From Bacteroidota bacterium (GTDB taxonomy: Bacteria > Bacteroidota > Ignavibacteria > Tepidaquicellales > Tepidaquicellaceae), in contig JAFDZR010000010.1 of NCBI GenBank assembly GCA_018266875.1, forward strand, positions 71,172 to 135,171: a stretch of DNA of 64,000 nucleotides, in the 5' to 3' direction. Positions 63,271 to 64,000 of this stretch are shown piece by piece. The stretch's first letter is position 1. Every line of letters begins with the position of its first letter. The notes beneath the pieces are model-generated. The model saw only the letters and a list, made by a program, of their open reading frames with translations, made no database searches and had not been told where the DNA came from. The translations under genes were made by a program, and so were the position numbers.

Positions 63271-64000
63271 TTATTTTGTTAAATATTTTTCAATTTTTTT
63301 TCTGTATTCCTTCATATATTTCTTTGCTGTTTCGGCAGTTGATGATTCAACATTCAGATGTATCAGATTTCTGTCAGTATCAGGAATGCAGAGCACTGTT
63401 GTATTTTTATCTATGAATATTTTTACGCCGTCAATAAGTTCCTGCCTGTATTTAATATTGTCCTCCATAAATTTTCTCATGATACCGCCTTTTTCCTCTC
63501 TTGCGCAGATTATGTTTTCCTTCAGCATAAAAAGTTTCTGTGTTTTTCTGTCAAGATTATCAATCGATACGCCGCTTCTTGCAATCAGCTCAATAATTTT
63601 TGCCACCGAAAAAATCCCGTCTGTTGCATAAAGAAATTCAGGGAATAAAAAACCGCCTCTTGTGCCGCCGACAAATTTTACACCCTTGTCGTCACATGCC
63701 ATCATCATTGAATAGTGAGTGTTCTTTACTCTTACTACTTCCACTCCGAATTCTTTGGCGACAATATCCACTTCTCCTGTTGCCTGAACGGGTACTGCAA
63801 TTTTCTTTACTCCTTTTGTAACCATGAGAAACATTTTCAGGACAATGACAAGGAATCTGTCGCCTTCGAGAAGTTTTCCCTCGGCGGTTGACATCCAGAT
63901 CTTTTCCCCGCCTGCGTCGATCATAAAACCAAAGTCGTATTTCAGCGATTTTACTACAAACGTAAAATGCTCCTGCGAACTGTGATATTCCTCCAGCGGT
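63271..64000 (-). CDS. C-terminal part of a sugar nucleotidyltransferase/phosphomannomutase protein
   Basis: The gene runs off the window end; the frame stays open to 64000, beyond the internal ATG at 63924, so the visible part is a C-terminal fragment of at least 242 residues. It matches the phosphohexomutase half of the bacterial fusion between a mannose-1-phosphate guanylyltransferase-like domain and a phosphomannomutase domain. Residues around YDFGFMIDAGGEKIWM stand where active mutases carry the metal loop DxDGDR; here it reads DAGGEK, so magnesium binding is probably lost. Further features are EVVRVKNTHYSMMMACD and FVGGTRGGFLFPEFLYATDGIFSVAKIIELIARSG. It would provide activated sugars to glycan synthesis. 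Confidence 0.82.
   Translation of the reverse strand, partial: PLEEYHSSQEHFTFVVKSLKYDFGFMIDAGGEKIWMSTAEGKLLEGDRFLVIVLKMFLMVTKGVKKIAVPVQATGEVDIVAKEFGVEVVRVKNTHYSMMMACDDKGVKFVGGTRGGFLFPEFLYATDGIFSVAKIIELIARSGVSIDNLDRKTQKLFMLKENIICAREEKGGIMRKFMEDNIKYRQELIDGVKIFIDKNTTVLCIPDTDRNLIHLNVESSTAETAKKYMKEYRKKIEKYLTK

Overview
The window looks like chromosomal DNA from a member of the Bacteroidota/Chlorobiota/Ignavibacteriota group, most likely an Ignavibacteria-like lineage. The reasons are four secreted proteins ending in type IX secretion (T9SS) sorting domains with the PNPFNPxTKI signature, several promoters of the Bacteroidota type (TTG, 19-20 bases, TATTTTTG-like), families such as DUF5916, DUF5686 and K+-independent membrane pyrophosphatase, and an AT-rich base composition. 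The taxon is inferred from these traits, not from a marker-gene comparison. No insertion sequence, prophage, CRISPR array or rRNA gene is visible. One tRNA with a CAT anticodon is present.

Layout. 1-9.4 kb (+ strand): nhaA, then the replication cluster dnaN-recF-DUF721-gyrB without dnaA, an outer-membrane barrel, uppP, and a thioredoxin-fold protein that has lost its CxxC. 9.4-21.7 kb (- strand): coaD, rsmD, a PilM-like protein and a ComEA-like protein in one operon; an 11-bp tandem repeat; an O-methyltransferase, a YmdB-type phosphoesterase, DUF1232 and DUF3298 proteins; a large cyclase/NB-ARC/TPR regulator; a bacterial neprosin-like protein; a VOC protein; and a TPR membrane protein. 22-25.7 kb: der and yifB facing a LOG-family gene that seems to start at an ATT codon. 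26-33.8 kb: OsmC and a histone-deacetylase-like enzyme, then a haem-motif porin-like protein, lipoproteins, a T9SS metalloprotease and a DUF5916 barrel.

33.9-38.1 kb (+): a beta-helix surface protein with dockerin-like calcium loops, and an M28 peptidase with a PDZ domain. 38.2-44 kb (-): complex I genes nuoA-B and nuoC-D-E-F, split by a T9SS surface-protein gene and a terminator. 44.2-51.5 kb (+): the tRNA, rplY, pth, hppA, rsmG and a DUF5686 protein. 51.7-55.8 kb (+): a small glycan cluster (flippase, two methyltransferases, glycosyltransferase). 56.2-64 kb (-): a T9SS subtilase, a T9SS sialidase-like protein, an M61 peptidase, a PTS IIA protein and a sugar-phosphate nucleotidyltransferase/phosphomannomutase gene cut by the window end.

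Taken together this is core housekeeping (replication, tRNA and ribosome maintenance, complex I, proton-pumping pyrophosphatase) mixed with a protein-degrading, surface-decorated lifestyle: at least five secreted or surface peptidases plus glycan assembly. The most unusual items are the neprosin-like gene with its structured leader, the interrupted nuo operon, the ATT-initiated LOG gene, the 11-bp repeat upstream of the comEA-like operon, and the thioredoxin-fold protein without cysteines. I did not find a clear multi-gene system of a wholly new kind.
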